Assembly: GCF_003173035.1 (NCBI RefSeq)
Contig: NZ_QGLE01000004.1
Span: 186,001 to 250,000, forward strand
Direction: 5' to 3'
Length of the DNA: 64,000 bases
Source of the DNA: Zavarzinia aquatilis
GTDB taxonomy: Bacteria; Pseudomonadota; Alphaproteobacteria; Zavarziniales; Zavarziniaceae
The notes beneath the pieces are model-generated. The model was not told where the DNA came from, ran no database searches, and was given only the letters and a program-made list of their open reading frames with translations. Below, piece after piece: positions 51,206 through 62,519 of the stretch (position 1 is the stretch's first letter; the number at the start of each line of letters is the position of its first letter). The position numbers and the translations under genes were made by a program.

Positions 51206-52126
51206 ATGGCACTGGATACGACCGACCTCAGATTGTTGCGCGTCTTCGTGACGATCGTCGAGTCCGGCGGTTTCGCCGCGGCCCAGGCCAAGCTGAACCT
51301 GTCCCTGTCGACCATTTCCAGTCACATGACAGGGCTGGAGCTGCGGCTCGGTGTCACCCTGTGCCGGCGCGGGCGGGGCGGCTTTTCCCTCACCGCCGAA
51401 GGCCAGGCGGTCTATGCCGAGGTGAAGCGCCTGCTCGGCACCATGGATCACTTCGATGCGCGGATGCGATCGCTGCGCGACAAGCTGCACGGCACTTTGT
51501 CCATCGGCCTTGTCGACAATACGATCAGCGACCCCCGGGCGCCGCTCGAAAGGGTCTTCGCCCGTTTCGTCGCGGCGGCGCCCGAAGTCCGGCTGAACAT
51601 CACCAGCGGCGCGCCCGACGATCTGCTGCGCGAAGTCGTCACCGGCACGCTGCATGTCGCCATCGCGTCCTTCCCGCGCATGGTCCTCGGCCTTGCCTAC
51701 GAAGACCTCTATGCCGAGGCGCAGCGCTTCTATTGCGGCAAGGATCATCCGCTGTTCGGCATTCCCGACGCGGACATCGACGTCGACATGGTGCGCCGGC
51801 ACCGTATCGTCGGGCGCGACTATTGGGGCGGGCGCGACCTGAAGATTTTCGCCATATCCGGCGCCCATGCCACCGTCTCGGACATGGAGGCGGAGGCGCG
51901 GCTGATCCTGTCGGGCGGCTTCCTCGGCTATCTGCCGGAACATTACGCCGCCGCCTTCGTCGCGGCCGGACGCCTGCGCTCGATAAGGCCCGACCTGTTC
52001 AGCCGCGAACAGCTGTTCCAGATCGCCCATGATCCCAATAGGGCGGAAAACGCGGCGCTTGATCTGATGCGGCGGATCGTGCTCGAAGAACTGGGACCGC
52101 GGGCGGCGCCAAAAAGGACGAGTTGA
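51206..52126 (+). CDS. LysR-family transcriptional regulator
   Basis: ATG 51206 gives a 306-residue protein. The N-terminal winged helix-turn-helix is standard: LRLLRVFVTIVESGGFAAAQ, then LNLSLSTISSHMTGLELRLG. The remainder is the two-lobed effector-binding domain. LysR regulators usually activate a divergent operon with a pathway metabolite and repress themselves; here that operon encodes the ABC transporter and guanidino/basic amino acid enzymes. An 8-4-8 palindrome overlaps the upstream region. The alternative in-frame start at 51149 would cover the palindrome and is disfavoured. Confidence 0.9.
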   Translation: MALDTTDLRLLRVFVTIVESGGFAAAQAKLNLSLSTISSHMTGLELRLGVTLCRRGRGGFSLTAEGQAVYAEVKRLLGTMDHFDARMRSLRDKLHGTLSIGLVDNTISDPRAPLERVFARFVAAAPEVRLNITSGAPDDLLREVVTGTLHVAIASFPRMVLGLAYEDLYAEAQRFYCGKDHPLFGIPDADIDVDMVRRHRIVGRDYWGGRDLKIFAISGAHATVSDMEAEARLILSGGFLGYLPEHYAAAFVAAGRLRSIRPDLFSREQLFQIAHDPNRAENAALDLMRRIVLEELGPRAAPKRTS

Positions 52127-52202
52127 AATCGACATTCTGGATTTTGGCGGGCTCGACGCCCCGGGCTTCGCCTTCTTCGGCGTCACCATCGTCGCCGCGG
52201 CG

Positions 52203-52880
52203 GTGCTGCGTGCCTTTTCCGGCTTTGGCTTCGCCCTTGCCGCCATGCCGCTGCTCGTCCTCGTGATCGAGCCGGCGCGGGCGGTCGTGCTCTGCGCCCT
52301 GCTGTCGCTGACCGCGGGGGTGAAGAACCTGCGGCCCTCGCTGCGGCAGGCCGACCGGGGCCTGCTGAAGCCCTTGCTGATCGGCAGCCTGATCGGCACG
52401 CCGCTCGGTGTCCTGGTGCTGGACTGGCTGCCGGGCGATGTCATGCGCCTGCTGATCGGCCTTGGCGTGCTCGGCTCCGCCATCCTGTTGTGGCGGACGG
52501 GGGTGATGAGCGGGGCGGGACGGGGCCTTGCCCTGCCGGTCGGATTCTCGGCCGGTTTCATGGGCGGGGCGCTGGCGATCCCGGGGCCGCCCATCGTCGT
52601 CTATCTGCTGGGGACGGAGCCTGACGCGCGTAAAGCCCGCGGCACGCTGATGGCCTTTTTCAACGTCTCGGCCTTCATCTCGATCGCCGGCTATTGCGTG
52701 ACCGGCAAGATCGACGAAATCTCGCCGGTACAGTTCGGCCTCGCCTTGCCCTGCCTGCTGTTCGGCGACTGGCTGGGGGTATGGCTGTTCGAGCGTTACG
52801 GCGCCGCGCACCACCGGCGGATTTCGCTGCTCGTCCTCGCCCTGATCGGGGTGACCGCGACTCTCAACGCCCTGCGCTGA
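52203..52880 (+). CDS. TauE/SafE-family membrane transporter (start uncertain)
   Basis: From GTG 52203 the protein has 225 residues and about seven hydrophobic segments, with the family segments RAFSGFGFALAAMPLLVLVI near the N terminus and GGALAIPGPPIVVYLLG in the middle. TauE/SafE proteins export sulfonates, sulfite or other small anions. The GTG start cuts into the first membrane helix. The frame continues upstream as FAFFGVTIVAAAV and earlier, but no ATG, GTG or TTG exists before the LysR stop; a CTG (52137), ATT (52134) or ATC (52128) after AAGGA would restore the helix. The 3' end overlaps convergent meaB by 17 bp. Confidence 0.75.
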   Translation: MLRAFSGFGFALAAMPLLVLVIEPARAVVLCALLSLTAGVKNLRPSLRQADRGLLKPLLIGSLIGTPLGVLVLDWLPGDVMRLLIGLGVLGSAILLWRTGVMSGAGRGLALPVGFSAGFMGGALAIPGPPIVVYLLGTEPDARKARGTLMAFFNVSAFISIAGYCVTGKIDEISPVQFGLALPCLLFGDWLGVWLFERYGAAHHRRISLLVLALIGVTATLNALR

Positions 52881-53781
52881 GCCTGTCGATGATGCCGGCG
52901 GCCCGCCCGAAGGGGGAGCCTTCGCTTGCCGCGATCAGGCCGGCAGCGGCGGCGAGGCCGCGCTTGCCGAATTCTTCCCGCACGCTTTCCGTCAGCCAGG
53001 CGGCGCCCTGTTCGGCGCGCTGGGCCTTGCCGGCGCCGGTTTCGGTCAGGTGGCGGAAATGGTCGGCGAGGGCATTCATCAGCCCGTCGACGCCATTGCC
53101 CGTGCTCGACGACAGCAGGATGACCGGCACCTTCCAGCCCGTCACATCCTCCGCCAGCGACAGGGCGCCGACGAGGTCGGCCCGCGCTCGCGTCGCCGGG
53201 GCGCCGAGGTCGGCCTTGGTGACGACGGCGACATGGGGAATCTCGACGATGCCGGCCTTCATGAATTGCAGCGAATCGCCGGACGCCGGCTGGACGCAGA
53301 AGACGACCGTATCGGCGACCTGGGTCACGTCGGTTTCCGACTGGCCGACGCCGACGGTCTCGATCAGCACCCGGTCATAGGCCGCGCGCATCAGCACCAT
53401 CGCCGGGAAGGTGAGGGCGGCGAGGCCGCCCAACCGGTCGCGCGCCGCCATGGAGCGGACGAAGATGCCCTGATCCTCGGCATCGACGATCAGCCGGGTG
53501 CGGTCGCCCAGCAGGGCGCCGCCGGTCCGCCGCGACGACGGGTCGACCGCGATCACGCCGACCGTCAGCCCCTCGCGCCGCCAGCGGTTGATGAGGGCGG
53601 AGGTCAGGGTGGATTTGCCCACCCCCGGCGGCCCGGTCAGGCCGATGACATGGGCGCGGGGGTCATTCCAGGCGGCGTCGAGCAGGGCGATGGTGGCGGC
53701 GCCATGCGGGTCGCGCTCGATCCTTGCGAGGGCTTTCGCCATGGCGCCCTTGCCGCCGTTCCGCAACTCGTCGAGGGTCAT
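52864..53781 (-). CDS. meaB: MeaB/ArgK-type G-protein chaperone
   Basis: The 305-residue GTPase has the P-loop VIGLTGPPGVGKSTLTSALI, the region VIAVDPSSRRTGGALLGDRT, IETVGVGQSETDV and VVTKADL, all typical of MeaB. MeaB protects and reloads adenosylcobalamin-dependent methylmalonyl-CoA mutase. The mutase is not in the window. The start overlaps the stop of the HCCA-isomerase-like gene (ATGA), so the two are co-translated. A much longer open frame upstream is antisense or unrelated and is not used. Confidence 0.92.
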   Translation of the reverse strand: MTLDELRNGGKGAMAKALARIERDPHGAATIALLDAAWNDPRAHVIGLTGPPGVGKSTLTSALINRWRREGLTVGVIAVDPSSRRTGGALLGDRTRLIVDAEDQGIFVRSMAARDRLGGLAALTFPAMVLMRAAYDRVLIETVGVGQSETDVTQVADTVVFCVQPASGDSLQFMKAGIVEIPHVAVVTKADLGAPATRARADLVGALSLAEDVTGWKVPVILLSSSTGNGVDGLMNALADHFRHLTETGAGKAQRAEQGAAWLTESVREEFGKRGLAAAAGLIAASEGSPFGRAAGIIDRLSAGR

Positions 53782-54395
53782 GCGCGCGTCGCCAGATGAT
53801 GTTTCAGGAGGGGGATGCGGTCGTTGCCCCAGATCACCTTGCCGTCGACGAGGAAGGTCGGCACGCCGAAGGCGCCCTTGGCCACCGCCTCGTCCTGGAT
53901 CGCCTGCGCGGCCGTCCTGGTGCCGGCGTCGTCGATCAGGGTGGCGAAGGCGATGGGGTCGAGGCCGGCGCCGCGCGCGACCGCGACGATATCCGCCTGG
54001 GTGATCTCGCCCGCCCGGTCGGTCACGAAGATTTCCCGCTGCAGGGCCGGCACGAAGCCCTGAAGGGCGCCCATCACGTCGGCGGCGACGCAGCCGAGGT
54101 TCAGCAGCGCGGCATCGTATTTCAAGCGGCCATGCGGCTCGCGGAAGGGAATGCCGTAGAGCGCGGCCCAGGCTTCCGCGTCCTGCCGGCGCCATTTGAA
54201 ATCATACTGCATGGCCGGCGGCGCCCCGTCGAAGGGGGTGGAGCCGCCGCCCCGCGCCTGACGCACCAGGGCGATGGTGGTCACCGGCCGCCAGCGGAAG
54301 CGGACGCCGAATTCCGCCTCGAGTTTCGGCAACTGGCTGACCGCCAGATAGGAATAGCGGCTGGAGGCACCGAAGACGAAGTCGATCGTGGTCAT
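53778..54395 (-). CDS. 2-hydroxychromene-2-carboxylate isomerase-like (DsbA fold)
   Basis: The 205-residue protein begins MTTIDFVFGASSRYSYLAV, where the DsbA CxxC position is replaced by Ser, as in HCCA isomerases of the kappa-GST group. GAFGVPTFLVDGKVIWGNDR near the C terminus is a hallmark of the family. These enzymes use glutathione to isomerise naphthalene-pathway intermediates, but most genomic copies lie outside such pathways and have unknown substrates. It forms an overlapping pair with meaB, a combination with no obvious biochemical link. Confidence 0.85.
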   Translation of the reverse strand: MTTIDFVFGASSRYSYLAVSQLPKLEAEFGVRFRWRPVTTIALVRQARGGGSTPFDGAPPAMQYDFKWRRQDAEAWAALYGIPFREPHGRLKYDAALLNLGCVAADVMGALQGFVPALQREIFVTDRAGEITQADIVAVARGAGLDPIAFATLIDDAGTRTAAQAIQDEAVAKGAFGVPTFLVDGKVIWGNDRIPLLKHHLATRA

Positions 54396-54425
54396 GGTCG
54401 CGCTCTCCCGTCGGGACGCCGAGGT

Positions 54426-54514
54426 TCCCTCCTCACCCTGCCCTCTCCTCCCAGGAGGAGAGGGTTTCGTCTCCCTCTCCGCCCTTCAGGGGGGAGAGGG
54501 CCGGGGTGAGGTGG
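54426..54514 (-). repeat. Dispersed palindromic repeat, family 2, copy 2
   Basis: Its reverse complement aligns along the whole length with 2172..2260, including CCCCCCTGAAGGGCGGAG and the hairpin around GGAGGAGAGGG. It lies between the HCCA-isomerase-like gene and ppdK, in the position of a 3'-end structure for ppdK. Confidence 0.8.
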
Positions 54515-54533
54515 GGATCCCGCTCTCTCAGCC

Positions 54534-57194
<2,661 letters not shown>

Positions 57195-57198
57195 GACC

Positions 57199-59262
57199 TT
57201 ATCCCTCGATACGCGCGAAATCGGCGATCCCGTCCAGGGCACCGCGGATTTCCGCCAGCAGCTTCAGACGATTGACGCGAAGCGCCGCATCGTCGGCATT
57301 CACCGTCACCTTCTCGAAGAAGGCATCGACGGGGTTACGCAGCAGCGCGAGCGCCTGCATGCATTCGGCGAAACCCTCTTGCCGCAGCGCCGCCAGCGCC
57401 AGCGGCATCGCCTCGTCGAGACGGGCGCCCAGCGCCCTTTCTTCCTCGGCGGCGAAGAGGCTCCGGTCGGCCGGGCCCTGGTAACGCGCGCCGTCCTTCT
57501 TCTCCTCGATGCGGAGGATGTTGGAGGCGCGGCGATAGGCGGCGAGCAGATTGCGCCCGTCGTCGGTATCGAGCAGGGATTTCAGCGCCGAGACCTTGCG
57601 CACCAGCCGGGTCAGGTCATCCTCGGCGCCGGTGCCGAGCACGGCGTTGATCAGATCATGGGCGACGCCCTGATCCTTCAGCGAGACCTTCAGCCGGTCG
57701 TGGAAGAAGTCGAGCAGACTGTCGGCGACCGCGCCGAACAGCGGACGCAGCGGCAGGCGGAGGCCATTCTCGACGATCAGGCGGATGACGCCGAGCGCGG
57801 CGCGGCGCAGGGCGAAGGGATCCTTCGAGCCGGTCGGCTTCTCGTCGATGGCGAAGAAGCCGGTCAGCGTGTCGATCTTGTCGGCGAGGGCGACCGAAAC
57901 CGCGACGAGGTCGGACGGGCATTTGTCGGACGGGCCCTGCGGCTTCCAGTGGTCGGCGATGGCCTCGGCCACCACCGTGTCCTCGCCGTCCTTCAGGGCG
58001 TAGTAACGCCCCATGATGCCCTGGACCTCGGGGAATTCGCCGACGACGTCGGAGACGAGATCGGCCTTGGCCAGCAGGGCGGCGCGGGCGGTCTTCTCGG
58101 GGTCGGCGCCGATCACACCGGCGATCCGGACGGCCAGCGCGACGATCCGCTTCACCTTCTCGCCCAAGGTGCCGAGCTTCGCATGGAACACGATGCTGTC
58201 CAGCTTGCCGACACGGGATTCGAGGGTCGATTTCAGGTCCTGATCCCAGAAGAACTTGGCGTCCGACAGGCGCGCGCGCAGCACGCGCTCGTTGCCCGCC
58301 GCGATGGCGGCACCGCCGTCCTTGGCCAGCAGATTGGCGACGGTCAGGAAGCGGGGCGCCATCTTGCCGGTCACGGGATCGCGCAGGGCGAAATACTTCT
58401 GGTTGGCCCGCATGGTCGAGGTCAGCACCTCGGCCGGGACTGCCATGAAAGCGTCGTCGATCCGGCCCATCAGCGGCACCGGCCATTCGACGAGGCCGGC
58501 GACTTCATCAAGGAGGGCAGGATCGGGAGTCACCTCGAGGCCCGCCTGCGCGGCGATCTTCTCGGCGTCGGCCCAGATGATCTTTTTCCGCTCCTCGGGG
58601 TCGATGATGACATAGGCGGCGCGCAGCTTGGCCTGATAATCGGCGAAACCGCTGACCTCGAAAGTCTCGCGGCCCATGAAGCGGTGGCCGGCGGTGACAT
58701 TGCCGGCCTTGATGCCATGGCCGGTGTCGTCATTGCGGGCGAGGCTGAAAGGCACCACGTCGCCGCCGAACAGGGCGATCACCGTGTGGATCGGCCGTAC
58801 CCAGCTCAGTTTCGACGATTGACCGTCGGCCTCGGCGCCCCAGCGCATGGATTTGGGCCAGGGGAAATTCCACAGGGCGCCGGTCAGCAGCTCGGCGATC
58901 ACTTCGGTGGTCGGGCGGCCGCGCCGCTCGATCTCTGCGATATAGAAACTGCCCTTGGGGGTTTCCTGGACCTGCAACGCCTCGCGGGCGACGCCGGCCG
59001 AGGTACAGAAACCGGCGATGGCGGCTTCCGGCGCGCCGACGCGGGGGCCGCGCCGCTCTTCCCGCAGGTCGGCCTGCGCGGCGTCCAGATCCTCGATCAC
59101 GACGGCGAGGCGGCGCGGGGTGGAATAGGCGCGGGCGGCGCCGAACTTGAGGCCGAGGGCGGTGAGGCCGTCGGTGAAGATGCGTTTCAGGTCGTCGGCG
59201 GCCTTCACCTGCATCCGGGCGGGGATTTCCTCGGAACGGATTTCGATCAGAAGCTCGGGCAT
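57199..59262 (-). CDS. glyS: Glycyl-tRNA synthetase, beta subunit
   Basis: The 687-residue protein begins [20 protein letters not shown], the conserved N terminus of GlyS. RGPRVGAPE, FPWPKSMRWG and the HD-domain region lie in order, and the C-terminal DALR-like anticodon-binding domain is complete. It forms the alpha2beta2 enzyme with GlyQ that charges tRNA-Gly. ATG 59262 follows an AGGAGG site and shares one base with the glyQ stop (TGATG), so the two subunits are coupled. Longer upstream frame is antisense or out of frame with glyQ. Confidence 0.97.
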   Translation of the reverse strand: MPELLIEIRSEEIPARMQVKAADDLKRIFTDGLTALGLKFGAARAYSTPRRLAVVIEDLDAAQADLREERRGPRVGAPEAAIAGFCTSAGVAREALQVQETPKGSFYIAEIERRGRPTTEVIAELLTGALWNFPWPKSMRWGAEADGQSSKLSWVRPIHTVIALFGGDVVPFSLARNDDTGHGIKAGNVTAGHRFMGRETFEVSGFADYQAKLRAAYVIIDPEERKKIIWADAEKIAAQAGLEVTPDPALLDEVAGLVEWPVPLMGRIDDAFMAVPAEVLTSTMRANQKYFALRDPVTGKMAPRFLTVANLLAKDGGAAIAAGNERVLRARLSDAKFFWDQDLKSTLESRVGKLDSIVFHAKLGTLGEKVKRIVALAVRIAGVIGADPEKTARAALLAKADLVSDVVGEFPEVQGIMGRYYALKDGEDTVVAEAIADHWKPQGPSDKCPSDLVAVSVALADKIDTLTGFFAIDEKPTGSKDPFALRRAALGVIRLIVENGLRLPLRPLFGAVADSLLDFFHDRLKVSLKDQGVAHDLINAVLGTGAEDDLTRLVRKVSALKSLLDTDDGRNLLAAYRRASNILRIEEKKDGARYQGPADRSLFAAEEERALGARLDEAMPLALAALRQEGFAECMQALALLRNPVDAFFEKVTVNADDAALRVNRLKLLAEIRGALDGIADFARIEG

Positions 59263-60155
59263 CACTTCGCCTCCTGACCGGCAACGCCCTGGGTCGCGAC
59301 CCAGGCTTCGCAGCAGCCCTTGGCGAGGGCGCGCACCCGGCCGATATAGGCGGCGCGTTCGGTCACGGAAATCACCCCGCGGGCATCGAGCAGGTTGAAC
59401 AGATGGCTCGCCTTCATGCACTGGTCATAGGCGGGCAGAGGCAAGGCCTTCGAAAGGAGGGCGGCGCATTCGGCTTCCGCGTCGCGAAAATGCTGGAACA
59501 GCACCTCGGTGTTCGCGTGCTCGAAATTATACGCCGAGAATTCCTTCTCGGCCTGCAGGTAGACATCGCCATAGGTGACGCCCCGGCCGTTCCAGTCGAG
59601 GTCATAGACCCGCTCCACGCCCTGCACATACATGGCGAGACGCTCGAGACCATAGGTGATCTCGCCGGCCACGGGATCGACGTCGATGCCGCCGACCTGC
59701 TGGAAATAGGTGAACTGGGTCACCTCCATGCCGTCGCACCAGACCTCCCAGCCGAGGCCCCAGGCGCCCAGCGTCGGGCTTTCCCAATCGTCCTCGACGA
59801 AGCGGATGTCGTGATTGTCGACGTCGATGCCGAGCGCCTTCAGCGAACCGAGGTAGAGGTCGATGATATTGTCCGGGCTCGGCTTCAGGATGACCTGGAA
59901 CTGGTAGTAGTGCTGCAGCCGGTTCGGGTTCTCGCCATAGCGGCCGTCCTTCGGCCGGCGCGACGGCTGGACATAGGCCGCGTTCCACGGCTTGCGGCCG
60001 AGGGTGCGCAGCGTCGTCGCCGGGTGGAAGGTGCCCGCGCCGACCTCCATGTCGTAGGGCTGCATCAGGATGCAGCCCTGCCGGGCCCAATAGGTCTGAA
60101 GGGTCAGGATGAGGTCCTGGAAGGGCGGGGCTTTCGCCGCCGTCTGCGCCGACAT
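59262..60155 (-). CDS. glyQ: Glycyl-tRNA synthetase, alpha subunit
   Basis: The 297-residue protein shows the strongly conserved GlyQ segments [55 protein letters not shown] and [19 protein letters not shown]. It holds the catalytic class II core that forms glycyl-adenylate. Start at ATG 60155; 13 more codons upstream are open but are not conserved. A weak promoter-like pair (TTGACC at 60217, TTAACG at 60194, reading leftward) lies upstream. Confidence 0.97.
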   Translation of the reverse strand: MSAQTAAKAPPFQDLILTLQTYWARQGCILMQPYDMEVGAGTFHPATTLRTLGRKPWNAAYVQPSRRPKDGRYGENPNRLQHYYQFQVILKPSPDNIIDLYLGSLKALGIDVDNHDIRFVEDDWESPTLGAWGLGWEVWCDGMEVTQFTYFQQVGGIDVDPVAGEITYGLERLAMYVQGVERVYDLDWNGRGVTYGDVYLQAEKEFSAYNFEHANTEVLFQHFRDAEAECAALLSKALPLPAYDQCMKASHLFNLLDARGVISVTERAAYIGRVRALAKGCCEAWVATQGVAGQEAK

Positions 60156-60270
60156 GAGATGGGCTACCTGAACAAGGCGTGAAGGTGGCCGCACGTTAAT
60201 GACGCGCCCCCCCTCGGGTCAACCCTGCCCTTCGGCGGCGCTCCCGCCCGGTGAGCGCATGGCGGGGCTG

Positions 60271-60507
60271 TCAGGTCCGGTTGGTCGGGCAGTCGGGGAC
60301 GGCGCAGGGCTGGCCGGCGGCGTTATAGGTGCCGCAGGCCGGGCAGCGCACCATGTCGTCCGCCTCGATCACCGGGGCTTTCTTCGGCGCTTGCGGCGGC
60401 ACTTCGGCGGCTTTCTTGCCCTTCGGGAGAAGGGCGCGCTTGATCGAGACGTAAGCGAGGCCAAGGGCCAGCAGGATGGCGAAGGCCTTGACCAAGAGGC
60501 CGAGCAT
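60271..60507 (-). CDS. Small membrane-anchored zinc-ribbon protein (PP0621-like)
   Basis: The 78-residue protein has one N-terminal membrane helix (MLGLLVKAFAILLALGLAYV), a basic linker and a C-terminal region with CPACGTYNAAGQPCAVPDCP, containing four cysteines that could bind zinc. This matches the general plan of PP0621-family proteins, whose function is unknown. It lies 12 bp downstream of the S49 peptidase gene in the same direction, so the two are likely co-transcribed. Confidence 0.7.
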   Translation of the reverse strand: MLGLLVKAFAILLALGLAYVSIKRALLPKGKKAAEVPPQAPKKAPVIEADDMVRCPACGTYNAAGQPCAVPDCPTNRT

Positions 60508-60519
60508 GACCGAACTCCC

Positions 60520-61368
60520 CTAGAGACCGAAACGGGACCACAGGCCCCGCGCCTCGACCGTCGACAGCGCCTCGCCCGCCAGACCACCCTGTCGGGTCAG
60601 CAGGCGGCCGAGGCCGAACATACGCTTCTTCGGCGCGATCGGCACCAGCCGAACCTTTTCGCCCAGTTCCGCCTTCAGGGTCGAGCGAATCTCGCCCAGC
60701 CCGTCGATCAGGCCGAGTTCGAGGGCGCGGCGCCCGGTCCAGACGTCGCCGGTGAAGAGATCGCCCGCAGGCTGCTTCAGGCGCAGGCCCCGGCGGCCGG
60801 TGACCATGTCCTTGAAGATCGTGTGGATATCGGCCTGCAGGCTCTTCAGATGGACGATGTCGTCCGGGTTTTCCGGCAGGAAAGGGTCCAGCCGGTGCTT
60901 GTTGGCGCCAGCGGTATAGATGCGCCGCTCGATCCCCAGCTTGTTTATGGCCTTGTCGAAGCCGAAACCGCCGGAAATCACCCCGATGGAGCCGACGATG
61001 GAGGTCGGATGGGCGATGATGCGGTCGGCCGCCAGCGCCAGCATGTAGCCGCCCGAGGCCGCGACATCCTCGCAGAAGGCATAGACCGGCACCTTCTTCT
61101 CTTCGGCGAGCAGGCGGATGCGCTCGTGGATCAGGGCCGACTGGGTGGCCGCGCCACCCGGCGAATTGATCACGAGGGCGACCGCCGACAGGGGCTTTAC
61201 CCGGAAGGCGCGGTCGATCAGCCCGGCGGTGCCGGCGATGGTCAGGCCCTGGCGCAGGCCCCCCATGGCGCCGATCACCCCTTCGAGGCGCAGCACGGCG
61301 ACAGTGGGCGGACGCTTGCCGCCCAGGAAGGACGGCAGCAGGCGGCGGAGGGCGGTCGAGATGGACAT
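60520..61368 (-). CDS. sppA: S49 family signal peptide peptidase (SppA/SohB-like)
   Basis: The 282-residue protein is a short, single-domain S49 protease. VALVINSPGGAATQSALIHE contains the oxyanion glycines, EDVAASGGYMLALAADRI holds the nucleophilic Ser, and HPTSIVGSIGVISGGFGFDK follows. The catalytic Lys is expected near GLRLKQPAGDLFTGDVWTG-type sequence (LFTGDVWTGRRALELGLID). No strong N-terminal membrane helix is seen, unlike E. coli SppA. It would digest cleaved signal peptides at the inner membrane. Confidence 0.88.
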   Translation of the reverse strand: MSISTALRRLLPSFLGGKRPPTVAVLRLEGVIGAMGGLRQGLTIAGTAGLIDRAFRVKPLSAVALVINSPGGAATQSALIHERIRLLAEEKKVPVYAFCEDVAASGGYMLALAADRIIAHPTSIVGSIGVISGGFGFDKAINKLGIERRIYTAGANKHRLDPFLPENPDDIVHLKSLQADIHTIFKDMVTGRRGLRLKQPAGDLFTGDVWTGRRALELGLIDGLGEIRSTLKAELGEKVRLVPIAPKKRMFGLGRLLTRQGGLAGEALSTVEARGLWSRFGL

Positions 61369-61428
61369 GGGGTGAACATGGGGTGCGGGCGGCGCCGGCT
61401 CAAGCCTTATCCGTCAGCGCCGCTCGCG

Positions 61429-62172
61429 TCAGATCAGGACGCCGCCGCCGCGCAGGATCGCCTCGGCCTCCGGGGTGAAGGCGCCGTCGGCGGCGTGCAG
61501 GACGAGGCCGGGGCGCAGCCGCGCCGGGGTGCGCCGGCCCAGCCGGCCGCTGACGATGACGCGCCGCGCCTCCGCCCCCGCCTTCGGCCACAGGGGCAGG
61601 ATTTCGATGGCGCCGAGTCGGGGCGCGATCAGCGCCAGAATTTCGGGCAGGCGGTCGGCCCGGTGGATGACATGCAGGCTGCCCCTGGGGCGGAGGGCGC
61701 GGGTCGCCTCGTCCAGCCAGCGGGCGAGGTCGGCGCCGCCTTCCATATGGGCATCGCGCCGGCTGTTCGCCGGGGCGGTGCCGCGACCCTGTTCGAGATA
61801 GGGCGGATTGGTCATCACCGCGTCGAAAGCCTGGCGGGGCAGGCCATCCTCGACCGCGCGGCGCAGGAAGCTGCAGCGGCCCGCCATGTCGTTCAGCGCG
61901 GCGCTGCGCTGGGCGAGGGCGAGGGCATCCGCGTCGGCATCGAGCCCGGTCAGGGCGAGGTCCGGCCGCCGCCAGCCGAGGCACAGCAGGGCGGCCCCGC
62001 TGCCACAGCCGAGGTCCAGCACGCTGCCGCCCTCGGGCGTGGCGACCGAGGCGGCGAGCAGAACCGGGTCGATCGCCGCGCGATAGCCATCGGCGGGCTG
62101 CAACAGGCGCAGGCGCCCGCCCAGCAGCAGATCCTCGGTCACGGTCTCGGGGGGTGTGGCGCCGCTGGTCAT
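61429..62172 (-). CDS. TrmN6-like tRNA1(Val) adenine-N6 methyltransferase
   Basis: The 247-residue protein has the SAM motif VLDLGCGSGAALLCLGWRRP and the catalytic NPPY motif in AVMTNPPYLEQG, typical of adenine-N6 methyltransferases. It resembles YfiC/TrmN6, which modifies A37 of tRNA-Val1. Start at ATG 62172, overlapping the DUF2007 stop (ATGA); GTG 62178 is also possible. Modification of another RNA or of a protein substrate cannot be excluded. Confidence 0.85.
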   Translation of the reverse strand: MTSGATPPETVTEDLLLGGRLRLLQPADGYRAAIDPVLLAASVATPEGGSVLDLGCGSGAALLCLGWRRPDLALTGLDADADALALAQRSAALNDMAGRCSFLRRAVEDGLPRQAFDAVMTNPPYLEQGRGTAPANSRRDAHMEGGADLARWLDEATRALRPRGSLHVIHRADRLPEILALIAPRLGAIEILPLWPKAGAEARRVIVSGRLGRRTPARLRPGLVLHAADGAFTPEAEAILRGGGVLI

Positions 62173-62411
62173 GGCCACAGACCGGCGTCCTTCTCGCGCA
62201 GCTCGTGGCCAAGGCCCGCCTCGGTCAGCAGGCGGCGGGCCTGTGGCAGATCGTCATCCGCCACCATCAGCCGGCGCGGCACCATGCCGATCGAGCCGTC
62301 GATGACGGAAGAATGCGAATCGAGGACGAGAAGGCCGATTCCCTCCGCCTTCAGCACGCTGTCGACGAAAGAAATCAGCACGAGATCGTTGGTCCGGATC
62401 AATTCCTGCAC
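62169..62411 (-). CDS. DUF2007-domain protein
   Basis: The 80-residue protein starts at GTG 62411 with GAAGGG upstream. Features are MQELIRTNDLVLISFVDSVL, LLVLDSHSSVIDGSIG and PRRLMVADDDLPQARRLL, which match DUF2007, a small ACT-like fold of unknown function. It overlaps the methyltransferase gene, a conserved-looking pairing. An earlier ATG would overlap the divergent polyprenyl synthase promoter and is rejected. Confidence 0.85.
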   Translation of the reverse strand: MQELIRTNDLVLISFVDSVLKAEGIGLLVLDSHSSVIDGSIGMVPRRLMVADDDLPQARRLLTEAGLGHELREKDAGLWP

Positions 62412-62464
62412 CGGGCGGCCCTTCGATGGGTTAAACGGGGGGCGGGGGCGCCGCACCGCTGCGG

Positions 62465-62494
62465 TTGACCGCCCTCTTGGGGCGCTCCTATGCT
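62465..62494 (+). promoter_or_regulatory. Sigma-70-type promoter of polyprenyl synthase gene
   Basis: TTGACC (62465) and TATGCT (62489) are separated by 18 bp, a good match to the consensus. Transcription would begin near 62501, about 19 nt before ATG 62520, which excludes the in-frame ATG at 62490 as a start. Confidence 0.6.
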
Positions 62495-62519
62495 GCGTCC
62501 GCATCTAACCGGCAGGAGC

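Noticed and set aside
62490-62519. ATG at 62490 as start of the polyprenyl synthase
   Set aside because: It lies inside the -10 hexamer of a good promoter and upstream of the expected transcription start.
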